Shown: positions 1 to 9,787, numbered from the stretch's first letter. The stretch is DNA of 64,000 bases from Fusobacterium ulcerans ATCC 49185 (GCF_900683735.1 NZ_LR215979.1:62001-126000), one strand, 5' to 3'. Notes: generated by a model from the letters alone, not told the origin. A program made the numbers and translations.

Positions 1-90
1 GAAGAATTTTTAGAAACTGAATGTCATTTCTGTGGAAAAAAATATAAATTTACTAAAGAAGATTTTAAAGATATTTTAGAGGTGAAATGA
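1..90 (+). CDS. hslO: Hsp33 redox chaperone, C-terminal end (partial)
   Basis: The first 29 codons before the TGA at 88-90 read as the tail of a protein with a CHFC zinc motif followed by GKKYKFTKEDF. This matches the second CxxC of the Hsp33 zinc-binding C-terminal domain, which holds the redox-switch cysteines of this cytoplasmic holdase. The start lies outside the window. The stop directly abuts the tatD start, so the two are probably co-transcribed. The assignment rests on a short tail only. Confidence 0.75.
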   Translation, partial: EEFLETECHFCGKKYKFTKEDFKDILEVK

Positions 91-849
91 ATGAAACTTA
101 TAGATTCTCATGCTCATATGGATTCAAAGCAATTTGATTCAGATAGAGCAGAGGTATTTCAAAGAATAAAAGATAATATGGATTTCATAGTCAATATAGG
201 GTATGATATAGAGAGCAGCAAACAAGGTGTTGAATACAGTAGAGAATATGATTTTATATATGCTGTTGTGGGAGTACATCCTGACGATATAGAGGGATAT
301 GATGATAAGCTTGAACAAGAACTTGAAGAGCTGGCTAAAGATGAAAAAGTACTGGCTATTGGAGAGATAGGACTGGACTATCACTGGATGACTCGTCCAA
401 AGGAAGAGCAGCAGAAAATATTTAGAAGACAGATGAAAGTAGCAGAAAGAGTTGGAAAACCAGTGGTAATACATTCAAGAGATGCTATAGAGGATACTGT
501 AAAAATATTGAAAGAGTTTCCTTCAGTAAAAGGAATATTTCATTGTTATCCAGGTTCAGTGGAAACAGCTCTTCAGGTAATGGACAATTACTATTTTGGT
601 ATAGGTGGGGTACTTACTTTTAAAAATGCAAAAAAACTGATTGAGGTAGTGAAGAATATACCTTTAGAAAAATTAATTCTTGAGACTGATTGTCCATATA
701 TGGCACCTACTCCTTTTAGAGGACAGAGAAACGAACCCATATATGTGGAATATGTAGCTAAAAAAATAGCTGAGATAAAAGGAATAACATATGAGGAAGT
801 AGCAGAAGCTACAAATCTAAATACAAGAAAAGCCTATAACATGATATAG
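91..849 (+). CDS. tatD: TatD family metal-dependent DNase
   Basis: A 252-aa cytoplasmic TIM-barrel metallohydrolase of the TatD/YcfH family, usual length. Metal-binding residues are visible: H7 and H9 in SHAHMD, E92 in GEIGLDYHW, H128 in VIHSRD, H151 in IFHCYPG and D200 in LETDCPYMAP. The family has 3'-5' exonuclease activity and is linked to DNA repair and quality control; the true substrate here is unknown. The ATG follows the hslO stop with no gap, preceded by GAGGTGAA as ribosome site inside hslO. The next gene starts 15 bp downstream, so this is part of a multi-gene transcript. Confidence 0.9.
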   Translation: MKLIDSHAHMDSKQFDSDRAEVFQRIKDNMDFIVNIGYDIESSKQGVEYSREYDFIYAVVGVHPDDIEGYDDKLEQELEELAKDEKVLAIGEIGLDYHWMTRPKEEQQKIFRRQMKVAERVGKPVVIHSRDAIEDTVKILKEFPSVKGIFHCYPGSVETALQVMDNYYFGIGGVLTFKNAKKLIEVVKNIPLEKLILETDCPYMAPTPFRGQRNEPIYVEYVAKKIAEIKGITYEEVAEATNLNTRKAYNMI

Positions 850-864
850 GAATGAGGGGAAAAA

Positions 865-1686
865 ATGATAATTTGTCCTGTTTGTAAAAAAATATTAGAT
901 AAAGATGGAAAAACATATAGATGTGAAAATAACCACTGTTTTGATGAAGGAAAGCAAGGATATCTGAATCTTCTTCTTGCAAATCAGAAGCATAGCAAAA
1001 CTCCAGGTGATGATAAGGAAATGGTGCTTAGCAGAAAAGGATTTCTGGAAAAAGATTACTATAAGATAATATCGGAAGCGGTAAATACGCTAGTTTTGGA
1101 TAATAGAGCATCTAATGATATAGAAATATTGGACATAGGATGTGGAGAGGGATATTATACTGGAAGATTGAAAAAATCTCTTGATGAGAATGGAATAAAA
1201 TCCAATATAACTGGGATAGATATTTCTAAAGAAGCAGTGATATGTGCTGCAAGAACATATAAAAATATTGACTGGATAGTAGCCAGTGCCACTAATATTC
1301 CTCTTGAAGCTGGATCTCTTGACTATATAATTTGTATGTTTGCTAAAATAATTCCAGAAGAGAAAATGAGAACATTGAAAAAGGGTGGAAAGCTAATAAT
1401 AGTTTCTACTGGAGAAAATCATCTGCTGGAATTAAAAAAAGTTGTGTATGATAATGTAAGAACAGAATTTTATTCTCCAATAGAGGATCTAAAAATTTTT
1501 AAGCATATAAATACAGTAAACTGTACAGGAAAATCTTTCATAAAAGAAAATGAAAGTATAAGAAATCTTTTTGATATGACTCCGTATAAATGGAGAAGTC
1601 CAAAAGAAGGTGTGGATAAACTCTTTGCATTGAATGAGTTGGAAATAACTATTGATGTGAATATAGATATTTTTGAGAAAGAATAA
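865..1686 (+). CDS. RlmA-like 23S rRNA (guanine-N1) methyltransferase
   Basis: A 273-aa protein that opens with a zinc ribbon (CPVCKK, then CENNHCF) followed by GKQGYLNLL. This is the N-terminal signature of the RlmA family, which methylates N1 of a guanine in hairpin 35 of 23S rRNA. A class I SAM motif, ILDIGCGEGYYTG, lies near residue 90. The C-terminal half is typical of the family (TPYKW motif near the end). An AGGAATGAGGGG ribosome site precedes the ATG. Whether it is type I or type II (tylosin-resistance type) cannot be decided by eye. Confidence 0.85.
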   Translation: MIICPVCKKILDKDGKTYRCENNHCFDEGKQGYLNLLLANQKHSKTPGDDKEMVLSRKGFLEKDYYKIISEAVNTLVLDNRASNDIEILDIGCGEGYYTGRLKKSLDENGIKSNITGIDISKEAVICAARTYKNIDWIVASATNIPLEAGSLDYIICMFAKIIPEEKMRTLKKGGKLIIVSTGENHLLELKKVVYDNVRTEFYSPIEDLKIFKHINTVNCTGKSFIKENESIRNLFDMTPYKWRSPKEGVDKLFALNELEITIDVNIDIFEKE

Positions 1687-1705
1687 TCCTCAAGGAGAAA
1701 AAACT

Positions 1706-2074
1706 ATGATTCTAGGGATAGGAAATGATATTATAGAGATAGCAAGAATAGAAAAAGCTATATCTAATGAAAAATTCAAAAAGAGAGTATATACAGAAAA
1801 AGAGATAGAAATTACAGAAAAAAAAGGTAACAAAGCAGCCAGCTATGCTGGAAGATTTTCAGCAAAAGAGGCAATATCTAAAGCATTGGGAACAGGGGTA
1901 AGAGATTTTAATCTGACTGATATAGAAATATTAAATGATAAACTGGGAAAGCCATATGTTGTATTTAAAAATATATTAAAAGACAGAATGGCAGATGTGA
2001 GAATGGAAATATCTATTTCTCATTCTAAAGAGTATGCAACAGCAGTAGCAGTTATGTTTAAAAAGGAGTGCTGA
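1706..2074 (+). CDS. acpS: Holo-[acyl-carrier-protein] synthase
   Basis: Transfers 4'-phosphopantetheine from CoA to the serine of apo-ACP, needed for fatty acid synthesis. The 122-aa product has the family motifs GIGNDIIEIARIE at the start (Asp ligand) and RFSAKEAISKALG in the middle. An upstream ATG at 1673 lies inside the methyltransferase gene and has no ribosome site. The ATG at 1706 follows CAAGGAG by 9 bases and gives the normal N-terminus MILGIGND, so it is chosen. The 3' end overlaps the ribosome site of the next gene. Confidence 0.95.
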   Translation: MILGIGNDIIEIARIEKAISNEKFKKRVYTEKEIEITEKKGNKAASYAGRFSAKEAISKALGTGVRDFNLTDIEILNDKLGKPYVVFKNILKDRMADVRMEISISHSKEYATAVAVMFKKEC

Positions 2075-2076
2075 AG

Positions 2077-2541
2077 ATGGAAGTAAATAAAGAGTTTTAT
2101 GCTGAACTTGAAGAATTTATAAATGGATTGAAAGACAAAAAAAATGATGTAAAAATTCTTAACTTTGTATTGGAAAAACTGGATGCTATTCCAGAAGAAG
2201 TACAGAAATTTATAGCAGATAAAACAGGCTTGCTTGAAATATCAATAGAAAACACAATAAATTTTTATCCTAAATTTAGAAATAAAGTCAGTGGAAAAAA
2301 AGTTAAAGAAGTTTCTATATGTGTAGGAATGACTTGTGGTGTACATGGAAAAGGATTCTATGACGAACTGGCTGAAATATTAGAAATAGATGAAAATGGA
2401 GTATCAAAGGATGGAAAGATACTTTTAACAACAAAAAGATGTTTTGGAAGATGCAATAAAGGACCAAATGTTTCAATTGATGGTGAGATATATAGTATGA
2501 TGTCTATGCCTGAATTAAAAAATAGATTGGGATTAAAATAA
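2077..2541 (+). CDS. NuoE-like [2Fe-2S] thioredoxin-fold protein
   Basis: A 154-aa stand-alone member of the NuoE / HndA / bidirectional-hydrogenase 24-kDa family. Four cluster-binding cysteines are visible as CVGMTC (Cx4C) and RCFGRC (Cx3C) with GP following. In complexes this subunit passes electrons from NADH or an electron-bifurcating core to partners, but no NuoF/NuoG-type gene lies next to it, so the partner is unknown. An in-frame GTG at 2068 is too close to AAGGAG; the ATG at 2077 sits 9 bases after it and is preferred. Ends 20 bp before prfB. Confidence 0.8.
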   Translation: MEVNKEFYAELEEFINGLKDKKNDVKILNFVLEKLDAIPEEVQKFIADKTGLLEISIENTINFYPKFRNKVSGKKVKEVSICVGMTCGVHGKGFYDELAEILEIDENGVSKDGKILLTTKRCFGRCNKGPNVSIDGEIYSMMSMPELKNRLGLK

Positions 2542-2561
2542 TATAATCAAGGAGGAAAAAT

Positions 2562-3663
2562 TTGGATATATTAGACATAAAAAGAGAATTCTCTGAATAT
2601 AAGCAAAAAATAGTTGATATAAGGGGGTCTCTTTGACTTAGAAAAGAGAGAGAAAAAAATATCTGAGCTTGAAAAAATGACTATGGAAGAAAATTTCTGG
2701 AATGATAAGAGAAGCAGTTCTGCAGTCATAAAGGAAATGAATGGAGAAAAAGAAATTGTAGCTGAGTTTAAGAAATTGGAATCAGAACTAGGAGAAGAGG
2801 AAGTTCTAATAGATTTTGTTGAGATGGGAGAAACAGATTTTCAAAGTGAGCTTGAAGAAAAACATATGATACTTGGAAAAGACATTGATCACTTTGATAC
2901 AAGACTTCTTTTAGATGGAGAATTCGATTCAAACAATGCTATTGTTACTATTCATTCGGGAGCTGGAGGAACAGAAGCTTGCGACTGGGCAGATATGCTT
3001 TACAGAATGTACTCAAGATGGTGCAATGAAAAAAAATATAAAATAAGTGAAATGGATTTTATGCCTGGAGATAGTGTGGGAATAAAATCTATAACTTTTC
3101 TTGTAGAGGGAAGAAATGCTTATGGATATATGAAAAGTGAAAAAGGAATCCACAGACTTGTAAGAATATCTCCTTTTGATGCTAATAAAAAAAGACATAC
3201 ATCTTTTGCTTCAGTGGAAGTTATGCCAGAAGTTGACGAAAGTGTAGAGGTAAATGTAGATGCTGGAGATTTGAGAATAGATACATACAGAGCCAGTGGA
3301 GCTGGAGGTCAGCATGTAAATATGACAGACTCAGCAGTAAGAATTACACATATTCCAACAGGGATAGTAGTTACATGTCAAAGAGAAAGATCTCAGCTGA
3401 ATAACAGAGAAACAGCTATGAAAATGTTGAAGTCTAAATTAATTGAACTTGAGATGAAGAAAAAAGAAGAAGAGATGAAGAGAATACAAGGAGAGCAAAG
3501 TGAAATAGGATGGGGAAATCAGATAAGATCATACGTCTTCCAGCCTTACACTTTAGTAAAAGACCACAGAACATCAGCTGAATCAGGAAATATCAAGGCT
3601 GTTATGGATGGAGATATAGATATTTTCATAAACACATATTTAAGATGGAATAAAACAAAATAA
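2562..3663 (+). CDS. prfB: Peptide chain release factor 2, programmed +1 frameshift
   Basis: RF2 releases peptides at UGA and UAA stops. The frame opens at TTG 2562 (GGAGG 2551-2555 upstream) and runs 24 codons to a TGA at 2634-2636. A +1 shift at CTT TGA C resumes the frame at GAC 2635 and gives 366 aa, the normal RF2 length. GGQ is present (SGAGGQHVN), and the SPF tripeptide of RF2 that reads UGA is in ISPFDANKKRH. A prediction that starts at the internal ATG 2677 would lose the first 38 codons or so. Followed after 69 bp by gltX. Confidence 0.97.
2622..2637 (+). promoter_or_regulatory. prfB autoregulatory +1 frameshift site
   Basis: The bases AGGGGGTCTCTTTGAC combine an internal Shine-Dalgarno-like AGGGGG placed just before CTT TGA C. 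This is the same arrangement as in E. coli prfB (which has TAT where this has TCT). Low RF2 slows decoding of the UGA and lets the ribosome slip +1 from CTT to TTT, restoring RF2 synthesis. Confidence 0.96.
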
Positions 3664-3683
3664 TTCTTTAAAAAAGATTAAAA

Positions 3684-3712
3684 TTGTGGTAAAATTTGTA
3701 TTAAATTATTAA
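3684..3712 (+). promoter_or_regulatory. Possible sigma70 promoter for gltX
   Basis: TTGTGG, a 17-base spacer and TATTAA lie 21 bases before the gltX start codon. The -10 is a weak match, and the untranslated leader would be short. No terminator is seen between prfB and gltX, so readthrough is also likely. Confidence 0.4.
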
Positions 3713-3732
3713 AACTAAGAGGGGTGGAAAAA

Positions 3733-5247
3733 ATGGAAAAGAGAGTAAGAACTAGAATAGCACCATCACCTACTGGAGATCCTCATGTAGGGACTGCGTA
3801 CATAGCGCTTTTCAACTTAGCATTTGCACATATTAATAACGGAGACTTTATTTTAAGAATAGAGGATACTGATCAGAATAGATATACTGCCGGTTCAGAA
3901 CAGATGATTTTTGATGCGTTAAAGTGGCTTGATCTGACTTATGCAGAAGGTCCAGATGTAGGAGGGCCTTATGGACCATACAGACAATCAGAAAGATTTG
4001 AACTTTATGGTGACTATGCAAAACAATTAGTAGAAAAAGGTGGAGCATACTATTGCTTCTGTACACAAGAAAGACTTGAAAAATTAAGAGAAAGACAAAA
4101 AGCTATGGGAAAAGCTCCAGGGTATGATGGACATTGCAGATCGTTAACTCCTGAAGAAATTCAAGCTAAATTAGCTGCTGGAGAACCATATGTAATAAGA
4201 TTAAAAATGCCTTATGAAGGTGAAACTATCATAAAAGATAGATTAAGAGGAGATATTGTATTTGAAAATAATAAAATAGATGATCAAGTACTTTTAAAAG
4301 CGGATGGATTTCCAACTTATCACCTTGCCAATGTAGTAGATGATCATTTAATGGAAGTTACTCATGTAATAAGAGCGGAAGAATGGATAGCATCAACACC
4401 TAAACATATCCAATTATATAAAGCTTTTGGATGGGATGCACCAGAATTTATTCATATGCCATTACTTAGAAATGCAGACAGAACTAAAATATCTAAGAGA
4501 AAAAATCCTGTATCATTGAACTGGTACAGAGATGAAGGATATCTTAAAGAAGGTATAGTAAACTTCTTAGGACTTATGGGATATTCATTTGGAGAAAATA
4601 AAGAAATATTTACATTAGAAGAATTTAAAGAAAACTTTAATATAAATAAAGTATCTCTTGGAGGACCTGTATTTGACCTTGTAAAGCTTGGTTGGGTGAA
4701 TAACCAACATATGAGAATGAAAGATATTGATGAACTTTCTAAATTAGCAGTTCCTTTCTTCCAACAACAAGGACATGTAGGAGAAAATGTTTCAGAAAAA
4801 GAATATGAAGCTATTGTTAAAATAGTTGGAATATTGAGAGAAAGTGCTCAAACTTTAAAAGAACTTGCAGTAGAAGCAACAGCTTACTATCAAGATGAGT
4901 TTGAACTTCCAGAAGTAACTGAAGAAATGAATAAAAAAGAGAGAAAAAGTGTAGAAAAATTATGTTCATCTATAGAAGATCCAGTTGGAAAAGAATCAAT
5001 AAAATTATTTATGGAAAAACTTAACAAGTGGGAAAAAGATGAATTTACAGTGGAAGAAGCAAAAGACCTGTTACATCATACAATGGATGAAATAGGAGAA
5101 GGACCAGCGAAAGTATTTATGCCATTGAGAGCAGTAATCACTGGACAGGCTAGAGGAGCTGATCTTTTCAATGTTCTTTACATAATAGGAAAAGAAAGAA
5201 CATTAAAAAGAATGAAGGCTATGATAGCTAAATACAATGTTCTTTAA
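3733..5247 (+). CDS. gltX: Glutamyl-tRNA synthetase
   Basis: A 504-aa class I aminoacyl-tRNA synthetase that charges tRNA-Glu (possibly also tRNA-Gln in organisms with the amidotransferase route). The HIGH-type motif is in [14 protein letters not shown] near the N-terminus and the KMSKS-type loop reads KISKRKNP near residue 250. CFCTQERL lies in the connective region. ATG at 3733 follows GAGGGGTGG with normal spacing; the GTG at 3724 falls within that ribosome site and is rejected. Followed by a strong intrinsic terminator. Confidence 0.95.
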   Translation: MEKRVRTRIAPSPTGDPHVGTAYIALFNLAFAHINNGDFILRIEDTDQNRYTAGSEQMIFDALKWLDLTYAEGPDVGGPYGPYRQSERFELYGDYAKQLVEKGGAYYCFCTQERLEKLRERQKAMGKAPGYDGHCRSLTPEEIQAKLAAGEPYVIRLKMPYEGETIIKDRLRGDIVFENNKIDDQVLLKADGFPTYHLANVVDDHLMEVTHVIRAEEWIASTPKHIQLYKAFGWDAPEFIHMPLLRNADRTKISKRKNPVSLNWYRDEGYLKEGIVNFLGLMGYSFGENKEIFTLEEFKENFNINKVSLGGPVFDLVKLGWVNNQHMRMKDIDELSKLAVPFFQQQGHVGENVSEKEYEAIVKIVGILRESAQTLKELAVEATAYYQDEFELPEVTEEMNKKERKSVEKLCSSIEDPVGKESIKLFMEKLNKWEKDEFTVEEAKDLLHHTMDEIGEGPAKVFMPLRAVITGQARGADLFNVLYIIGKERTLKRMKAMIAKYNVL

Positions 5248-5262
5248 TAGGAAAAATAAAGG

Positions 5263-5290
5263 GGAAAGAGTTTTACTCTTTCCTTTTTTT
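5263..5290 (+). terminator. Intrinsic terminator after gltX
   Basis: GGAAAGAG, a TTTTA loop and CTCTTTCC form a perfect 8-bp stem followed directly by seven T's. Confidence 0.93.
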
Positions 5291-5319
5291 ATAATATTTA
5301 ACTAAAAATAGAAATTGTT

Positions 5320-5347
5320 TTTACATGAAGAAAATTTATGTTATAAT
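5320..5347 (+). promoter_or_regulatory. Sigma70-type promoter for the TPR gene
   Basis: TTTACA, a 16-base spacer and a consensus TATAAT at 5342-5347, just after the gltX terminator and about 40 bases before the TPR start codon. Confidence 0.65.
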
Positions 5348-5388
5348 ATTCTAAGAGCAAATCTTTTTAATAGGAGGATGATCACAAG

Positions 5389-5967
5389 TTGTTAAAAACA
5401 GAGTTATTAAAAACTGAAATATTCAGGGATTATAGTGATAAAGATCTGGTTAAAGAGGAAGAAGAAATAAGATTTTCACTTTTGGAAAATCCTCAAAACA
5501 TAGAAAACTTAAAAAGTTTAGCAGCAATATTATATTATAAAAGAGATTATAATGGAGCAATTAAGTTATATGAAAAGATAGTGAACACGAATCCTGAAAA
5601 TGCAGATTATGCAGCTTTTTTAGGGTATCTTTATTATGAAAATGAAAATTATGAGAATGCTATTGATTATTTTAACAAGTCATTGGAAATAGCACCAGAT
5701 AATTCCTTTGTTCATTTTCTTCTTGGAAATACATATTCAAGAGCTGGGCTTATAAAAGAAGCAATTAATAGTTATGATTTTGCTATATTTTTGGATTTGG
5801 ATATCTATACTGCACATTTGGATTTTGCTAAAAAATATGAAGCAATAGGGCAGAAACAGAGAGCTTTAAAAGAATATATTATAGCTTATGAAATAGACCC
5901 TAGAGAAAAGAGTATTGTTGAGAAAATAAACGAATTAAAAGCAGATATAGGATCTAAGAAATATTAA
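5389..5967 (+). CDS. Tetratricopeptide repeat protein
   Basis: A 192-aa protein with no signal peptide. Residues about 45-175 form four TPR-like units, e.g. NPENADYAAFLGYLYYENEN and APDNSFVHFLLGNTYSRAG, each with the small/large residue pattern of helix pairs. TPRs bind other proteins; the partner is not evident. The start is TTG at 5389: GGAGG lies 11 bases upstream, and the only nearby ATG (5379) runs into a stop after five codons. It has its own promoter and terminator, so it is a single-gene transcript. Confidence 0.8.
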   Translation: MLKTELLKTEIFRDYSDKDLVKEEEEIRFSLLENPQNIENLKSLAAILYYKRDYNGAIKLYEKIVNTNPENADYAAFLGYLYYENENYENAIDYFNKSLEIAPDNSFVHFLLGNTYSRAGLIKEAINSYDFAIFLDLDIYTAHLDFAKKYEAIGQKQRALKEYIIAYEIDPREKSIVEKINELKADIGSKKY

Positions 5968-5977
5968 AAATTTCTAA

Positions 5978-6011
5978 TAGAAGGAAAAGTGTTTCTTTTC
6001 TTTCTATTTTT
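5978..6011 (+). terminator. Intrinsic terminator after the TPR gene
   Basis: TAGAAGGAAAAG and CTTTTCTTTCTA form a 12-bp stem (one G-U pair) around a TGTTT loop, followed by TTTTTA. Confidence 0.85.
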
Positions 6012-6044
6012 ACTTTTTAATATTTGATTTTTAAAGGAGAGGAA

Positions 6045-6590
6045 ATGATATATAGTGTTTCATTAGTATTTATACTAATAATATTTTTATTTATAGGGAT
6101 GACCTTTGGATTTAACAGAGCAGTAGCTTTTATTCCAGTTTTGTTCATCATCTTTTTGCTTGTTGCATTTCTTGGATGGTTTGCAATAAACTTTTTCTGG
6201 CTGATACTTCTTGTAATGCTAATAAATTACATCAAAAATCAGAACCAGCCTAAGAGTACAAAGAAAAGAACATATTACTATAAATTTGAGAGAACGGAAG
6301 ATTTTGATGAATTTTTTCGTCAGGCAGGACAACAGAGTGGAGGATATTCATATGGAGGAAATAATGGAAATCCATTTGGATACGCTGAAGATAAAACAAA
6401 ATATTATAAGATTTTAGGTGTTAACTCTAATGCAACAAAAGAAGAAGTAAAAAAAGCCTATAGAGATCTTGTAAAACAGCACCATCCAGATAAGTTTAGT
6501 AATGCAAGTGAATCAGATAAGAAATATCATGAAAACAGAATAAAAGAGATAAATGAAGCTTATGATAAATTGTCAAAAGATTTTTCTTAG
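6045..6590 (+). CDS. Membrane-anchored J-domain protein
   Basis: A 181-aa protein. Residues 1-60 hold two hydrophobic membrane segments (IYSVSLVFILIIFLFIGMTFG and a second from FIPVLFIIF to VMLINYI). A Gly/Ser/Asn-rich linker with a YKFERTEDFDEFF stretch follows, then a C-terminal J domain (YYKILGVNSNATKEEVKKAYR) with the HPD tripeptide in QHHPDKF. J domains stimulate DnaK ATPase, so this is probably a DnaK recruiter at the inner membrane. ATG 6045 follows AAGGAG by 5 bases; an upstream in-frame ATG at 6024 has no ribosome site. Confidence 0.85.
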   Translation: MIYSVSLVFILIIFLFIGMTFGFNRAVAFIPVLFIIFLLVAFLGWFAINFFWLILLVMLINYIKNQNQPKSTKKRTYYYKFERTEDFDEFFRQAGQQSGGYSYGGNNGNPFGYAEDKTKYYKILGVNSNATKEEVKKAYRDLVKQHHPDKFSNASESDKKYHENRIKEINEAYDKLSKDFS

Positions 6591-6591
6591 C

Positions 6592-6620
6592 TTGAAATGA
6601 TTTATAAGCTATGCTATAAT
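6592..6620 (+). promoter_or_regulatory. Sigma70 promoter for glmU-prs
   Basis: TTGAAA, exactly 17 bases, then consensus TATAAT. It starts just after the J-domain gene stop and lies 60 bases upstream of glmU. Confidence 0.85.
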
Positions 6621-6680
6621 TATATGGGTTTAAGTTTAGTAAAAAATTTAACTTATTCTTAACAGACAAAGGAGAAAAAA

Positions 6681-8030
6681 ATGAAATTGAAAACATTGAT
6701 TCTTGCTGCTGGAAAAGGTACTAGAATGAAATCAGAACTTCCTAAAGTTATCCATGAAGTGAATGGAATTCCAATGATTTCTAAGATAATCAAAGTTCTG
6801 GAGATTTTAAAACCTGAAGAGAACATACTTATTTTAGGACATAAAAAAGAAGAAGTTTTAAAAGTGGTAGGAGAAGATGCAGACTATGTAGTACAGACTG
6901 AGCAACTTGGAACAGGACATGCAGTGTTGCAGGCAAAAGATAAATTAGAAGATTATGATGGAGATGTAATGGTACTATGTGGAGATACTCCTCTGTTAAG
7001 AGAAGAAACTCTGGAAGAACTTTATAAATTCCATAGAGATACAGATTCAGTAACAACTATACTTACTTCTATTTATGATAATCCATTTGGTTATGGAAGA
7101 ATAGTAAAAGAAAATGGATTAGTTAAAGCAATAGTTGAAGAGAAGGAAGCAGATGCTGAAATTAAAAAGATAAAAGAAGTAAATGCTGGAGTTTACTGTT
7201 TTAAAGGAAGAGAGCTTTTTGATGCTCTTTCAAAAATAACTAATAACAATGAAAAAGGTGAATATTACCTAACTGATGTAATAGGAATACAAGTAGGAGA
7301 AGGGAAAAAAGTACAAAGTTTTGTGCTAAATGATAATATAGAAATATTAGGAGTAAACTCAAAAGTAGAACTTGCTCAAGCTTCAAAAGTATTGAGAGAT
7401 AGAAAAAATATTGAGCTTATGGAAAAGGGAGCTATTCTTATAGATCCATCAGCTGTATATGCTGAAGAAGATGTAAAAGTAGGAAGAGATACTGTTATTT
7501 ATCCTGGAGTAGTATTACAGGGAAAAACAGTGATTGGAGATAATTGTCAGATTTTAGGAACTACTAGAATAATAGACAGTACTTTAGGAGATAATATTAA
7601 AGTAGAAAGTTCTGTAATAGAGGAAAGTATTCTAGAAGAGGGAGTAACTGTAGGACCTTTTGCACATTTGAGACCAAAGAGCCATTTAAAAGAAAAAGTA
7701 CATATAGGAAACTTTGTAGAAATAAAAAAATCTACTTTGGAAAAGGGAGTAAAAGCTGGTCATCTAACTTATTTAGGTGATGCACAGATTGGTGAGGACA
7801 CAAATATTGGTGCTGGAACTATAACTTGTAATTATGATGGAAAGAACAAGTTTAAGACTGTTGTAGGAAAGAACTCTTTTATAGGAAGTGATTCTATGTT
7901 GGTAGCCCCAGTTATTATTGGAGAAAATGCTTTAGTAGGAGCAGGTTCAGTAATAACTAAGGATGTTCCTGATAACTCATTGGCTGTATCAAGAAGTAAA
8001 CAAATTATTAAAAATGATTGGAGGAAATAA
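6681..8030 (+). CDS. glmU: Bifunctional GlcNAc-1-P uridyltransferase / GlcN-1-P acetyltransferase
   Basis: Makes UDP-GlcNAc for peptidoglycan and LPS in the cytoplasm. The 449-aa protein has the N-terminal nucleotidyltransferase motif [22 protein letters not shown] near residue 78 and a C-terminal left-handed beta-helix of hexapeptide repeats (e.g. [18 protein letters not shown]). The acetyltransferase end has NYDGKNKF with the expected basic residues. ATG follows AAAGGAG. Only three bases separate it from prs, so the two share a transcript. Confidence 0.97.
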   Translation: MKLKTLILAAGKGTRMKSELPKVIHEVNGIPMISKIIKVLEILKPEENILILGHKKEEVLKVVGEDADYVVQTEQLGTGHAVLQAKDKLEDYDGDVMVLCGDTPLLREETLEELYKFHRDTDSVTTILTSIYDNPFGYGRIVKENGLVKAIVEEKEADAEIKKIKEVNAGVYCFKGRELFDALSKITNNNEKGEYYLTDVIGIQVGEGKKVQSFVLNDNIEILGVNSKVELAQASKVLRDRKNIELMEKGAILIDPSAVYAEEDVKVGRDTVIYPGVVLQGKTVIGDNCQILGTTRIIDSTLGDNIKVESSVIEESILEEGVTVGPFAHLRPKSHLKEKVHIGNFVEIKKSTLEKGVKAGHLTYLGDAQIGEDTNIGAGTITCNYDGKNKFKTVVGKNSFIGSDSMLVAPVIIGENALVGAGSVITKDVPDNSLAVSRSKQIIKNDWRK

Positions 8031-8033
8031 AAA

Positions 8034-9011
8034 ATGGTTAAATCTGAAAATGTTAAGATTTTTGCTGGGACATCAAATGTGGCTTTAGCTACAAAAATCG
8101 CTGAGAGGTATGGACTGCCATTAGGTGAAGCAGAAGTAGTTAGATTTAAAGATGGAGAGGTTTTTGTTAAAATTGATGAAACTGTTAGAGGTAGGGATGT
8201 ATTTGTAGTACAATCAACTTCTGAACCTGTTAATGAAAACTTAATGGAACTTTTAATTTTCATTGACGCATTAAAAAGAGCATCTGCAAAAAGTATCAAT
8301 GTCATCATTCCTTACTATGGATATGCAAGACAAGATAGAAAATCTAGTCCTAGAGAACCAATTACTTCTAAATTAGTAGCAAATTTATTAACAAAATCAG
8401 GGGCTAACAGAATTGTTGCCATGGACCTACACGCTGATCAAATACAAGGATTCTTTGATATCCCAGTGGATCATATGCAAGCTTTACCATTGATGGTAAA
8501 ATATTTCATGAAGAAAGGGCTTTATGGAGATGATGTAGTAGTAGTTTCGCCAGATATTGGTGGAGTAAAAAGAGCTAGAAAATTAGCTGAATGGCTAGAT
8601 TGTAAAATAGCTATCATTGATAAAAGAAGACCAAAACCAAATATGTCAGAAGTTATGAATCTTATAGGAGAAGTTCAAGGAAAAACTGCTATATTTATAG
8701 ATGATATGATTGATACAGCTGGAACTATTACAAATGGTGCTGCTGCTATAATTGACAGAGGAGCAAAAGAAGCATATGCTTGTTGTACACATGCGGTATT
8801 CTCTGATCCTGCTATTGAAAGATTAGCAGAATCTCCTTTAAAAGAAGTTATAGTAACTGACTCTATTGCTTTACCAGAAAGAAAGAAATTAGACAAAATA
8901 ACTGTTCTTTCAGTTGATGAAATTTTCTCAGAAGCTATTAATAGAATTGTAAATAATCAATCAGTTTCTGAATTATTTGAAAAAGCTGAAACAAAAAGAA
9001 ATGTTAAATAA
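8034..9011 (+). CDS. prs: Ribose-phosphate pyrophosphokinase
   Basis: Makes PRPP from ribose 5-phosphate and ATP for nucleotide, His and Trp synthesis. The 325-aa length and motifs match class I enzymes: the binding loop [18 protein letters not shown] near residue 135, [10 protein letters not shown], and the PRPP loop [12 protein letters not shown] near residue 225. GGAGGA ribosome site overlaps the end of glmU. glmU-prs pairing is common in bacteria and links two sugar-phosphate/nucleotide precursors. Confidence 0.97.
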   Translation: MVKSENVKIFAGTSNVALATKIAERYGLPLGEAEVVRFKDGEVFVKIDETVRGRDVFVVQSTSEPVNENLMELLIFIDALKRASAKSINVIIPYYGYARQDRKSSPREPITSKLVANLLTKSGANRIVAMDLHADQIQGFFDIPVDHMQALPLMVKYFMKKGLYGDDVVVVSPDIGGVKRARKLAEWLDCKIAIIDKRRPKPNMSEVMNLIGEVQGKTAIFIDDMIDTAGTITNGAAAIIDRGAKEAYACCTHAVFSDPAIERLAESPLKEVIVTDSIALPERKKLDKITVLSVDEIFSEAINRIVNNQSVSELFEKAETKRNVK

Positions 9012-9047
9012 TCCAGTCACAAAGGTAAAAAAATAATTTTTTCTAAT

Positions 9048-9076
9048 AAAAGCTAGTAGTTTTACTAGCTTTTTAT
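9048..9076 (+). terminator. Intrinsic terminator after prs
   Basis: AAAGCTAGTA, a GTTT-type loop, then TACTAGCTTTTT: an 8-11 bp stem with a T-run. Confidence 0.9.
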
Positions 9077-9136
9077 TTGTATATATGATAAAATTATTAA
9101 TATTTTAATAATGATATGTTAGGCTAGGTGTATAGA

Positions 9137-9787
9137 ATGAACAAAGTGAAATATACTGCTTTAGATGTTGATTATGAAGAAATAGGAAAACTTTTGAAAG
9201 AAGGAAATCTAATAATTTATCCTACTGATACTGTATATGGAGTGGGAGGAATAATAGAATCAGATGAAGCTATATCTAAGGTATACAAAGCTAAAGAGAG
9301 AAGTTTTAAATCACCTCTTATCGTTTTGGTAAGTGATGTATCTAAAATAGAAAAAATAGCATATATAGAAGAGAGAAATAGAGAAAAAATAGAAAAGCTG
9401 ATAAAAGAATTTTGGCCTGGAGGTCTTACTATTATACTGAATAAAAAAGAAAATGTTCCTGATATAATGGTATCAGGAGGTAAAACTGTAGGAGTAAGAA
9501 TGCCTGACCTTGATACTGCTCTAAAAATAATAGAATCAGCAGGAGGATTACTTCCTACTACAAGTGCAAACATATCTGGTGAGGCTACACCAAAAAGTTA
9601 TGAGGAGTTGTCAGAAGCTTTTAAAGAAAGAGTGGAAATATTAGTTGATGGAGGAAAATGCCCAATAGGAAATGCCTCAACTATAATAGATATGAGTGAT
9701 AAACCAAAAATCCTTAGAACAGGAGCCATATCTGTTGAAGATATAGAAAAAATTATTGGAAAATTAAATGGGGAGGAAATAAATTAA
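9137..9787 (+). CDS. tsaC: L-threonylcarbamoyladenylate synthase (Sua5/YrdC/YwlC family)
   Basis: Makes threonylcarbamoyl-AMP for t6A37 modification of ANN-decoding tRNAs. The 216-aa product has the nucleotide-binding motif GNLIIYPTDTVYGVGG, KAKERSFKSPL, and the TTSANISGE motif near residue 145. Length fits TsaC-type proteins with only a short C-terminal extension after the YrdC domain. ATG at 9137 is chosen over an in-frame GTG at 9128; the ribosome site (CTAGG) is weak for either. Its stop overlaps the next start by one base (TAATG), so translation is coupled. Confidence 0.88.
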   Translation: MNKVKYTALDVDYEEIGKLLKEGNLIIYPTDTVYGVGGIIESDEAISKVYKAKERSFKSPLIVLVSDVSKIEKIAYIEERNREKIEKLIKEFWPGGLTIILNKKENVPDIMVSGGKTVGVRMPDLDTALKIIESAGGLLPTTSANISGEATPKSYEELSEAFKERVEILVDGGKCPIGNASTIIDMSDKPKILRTGAISVEDIEKIIGKLNGEEIN

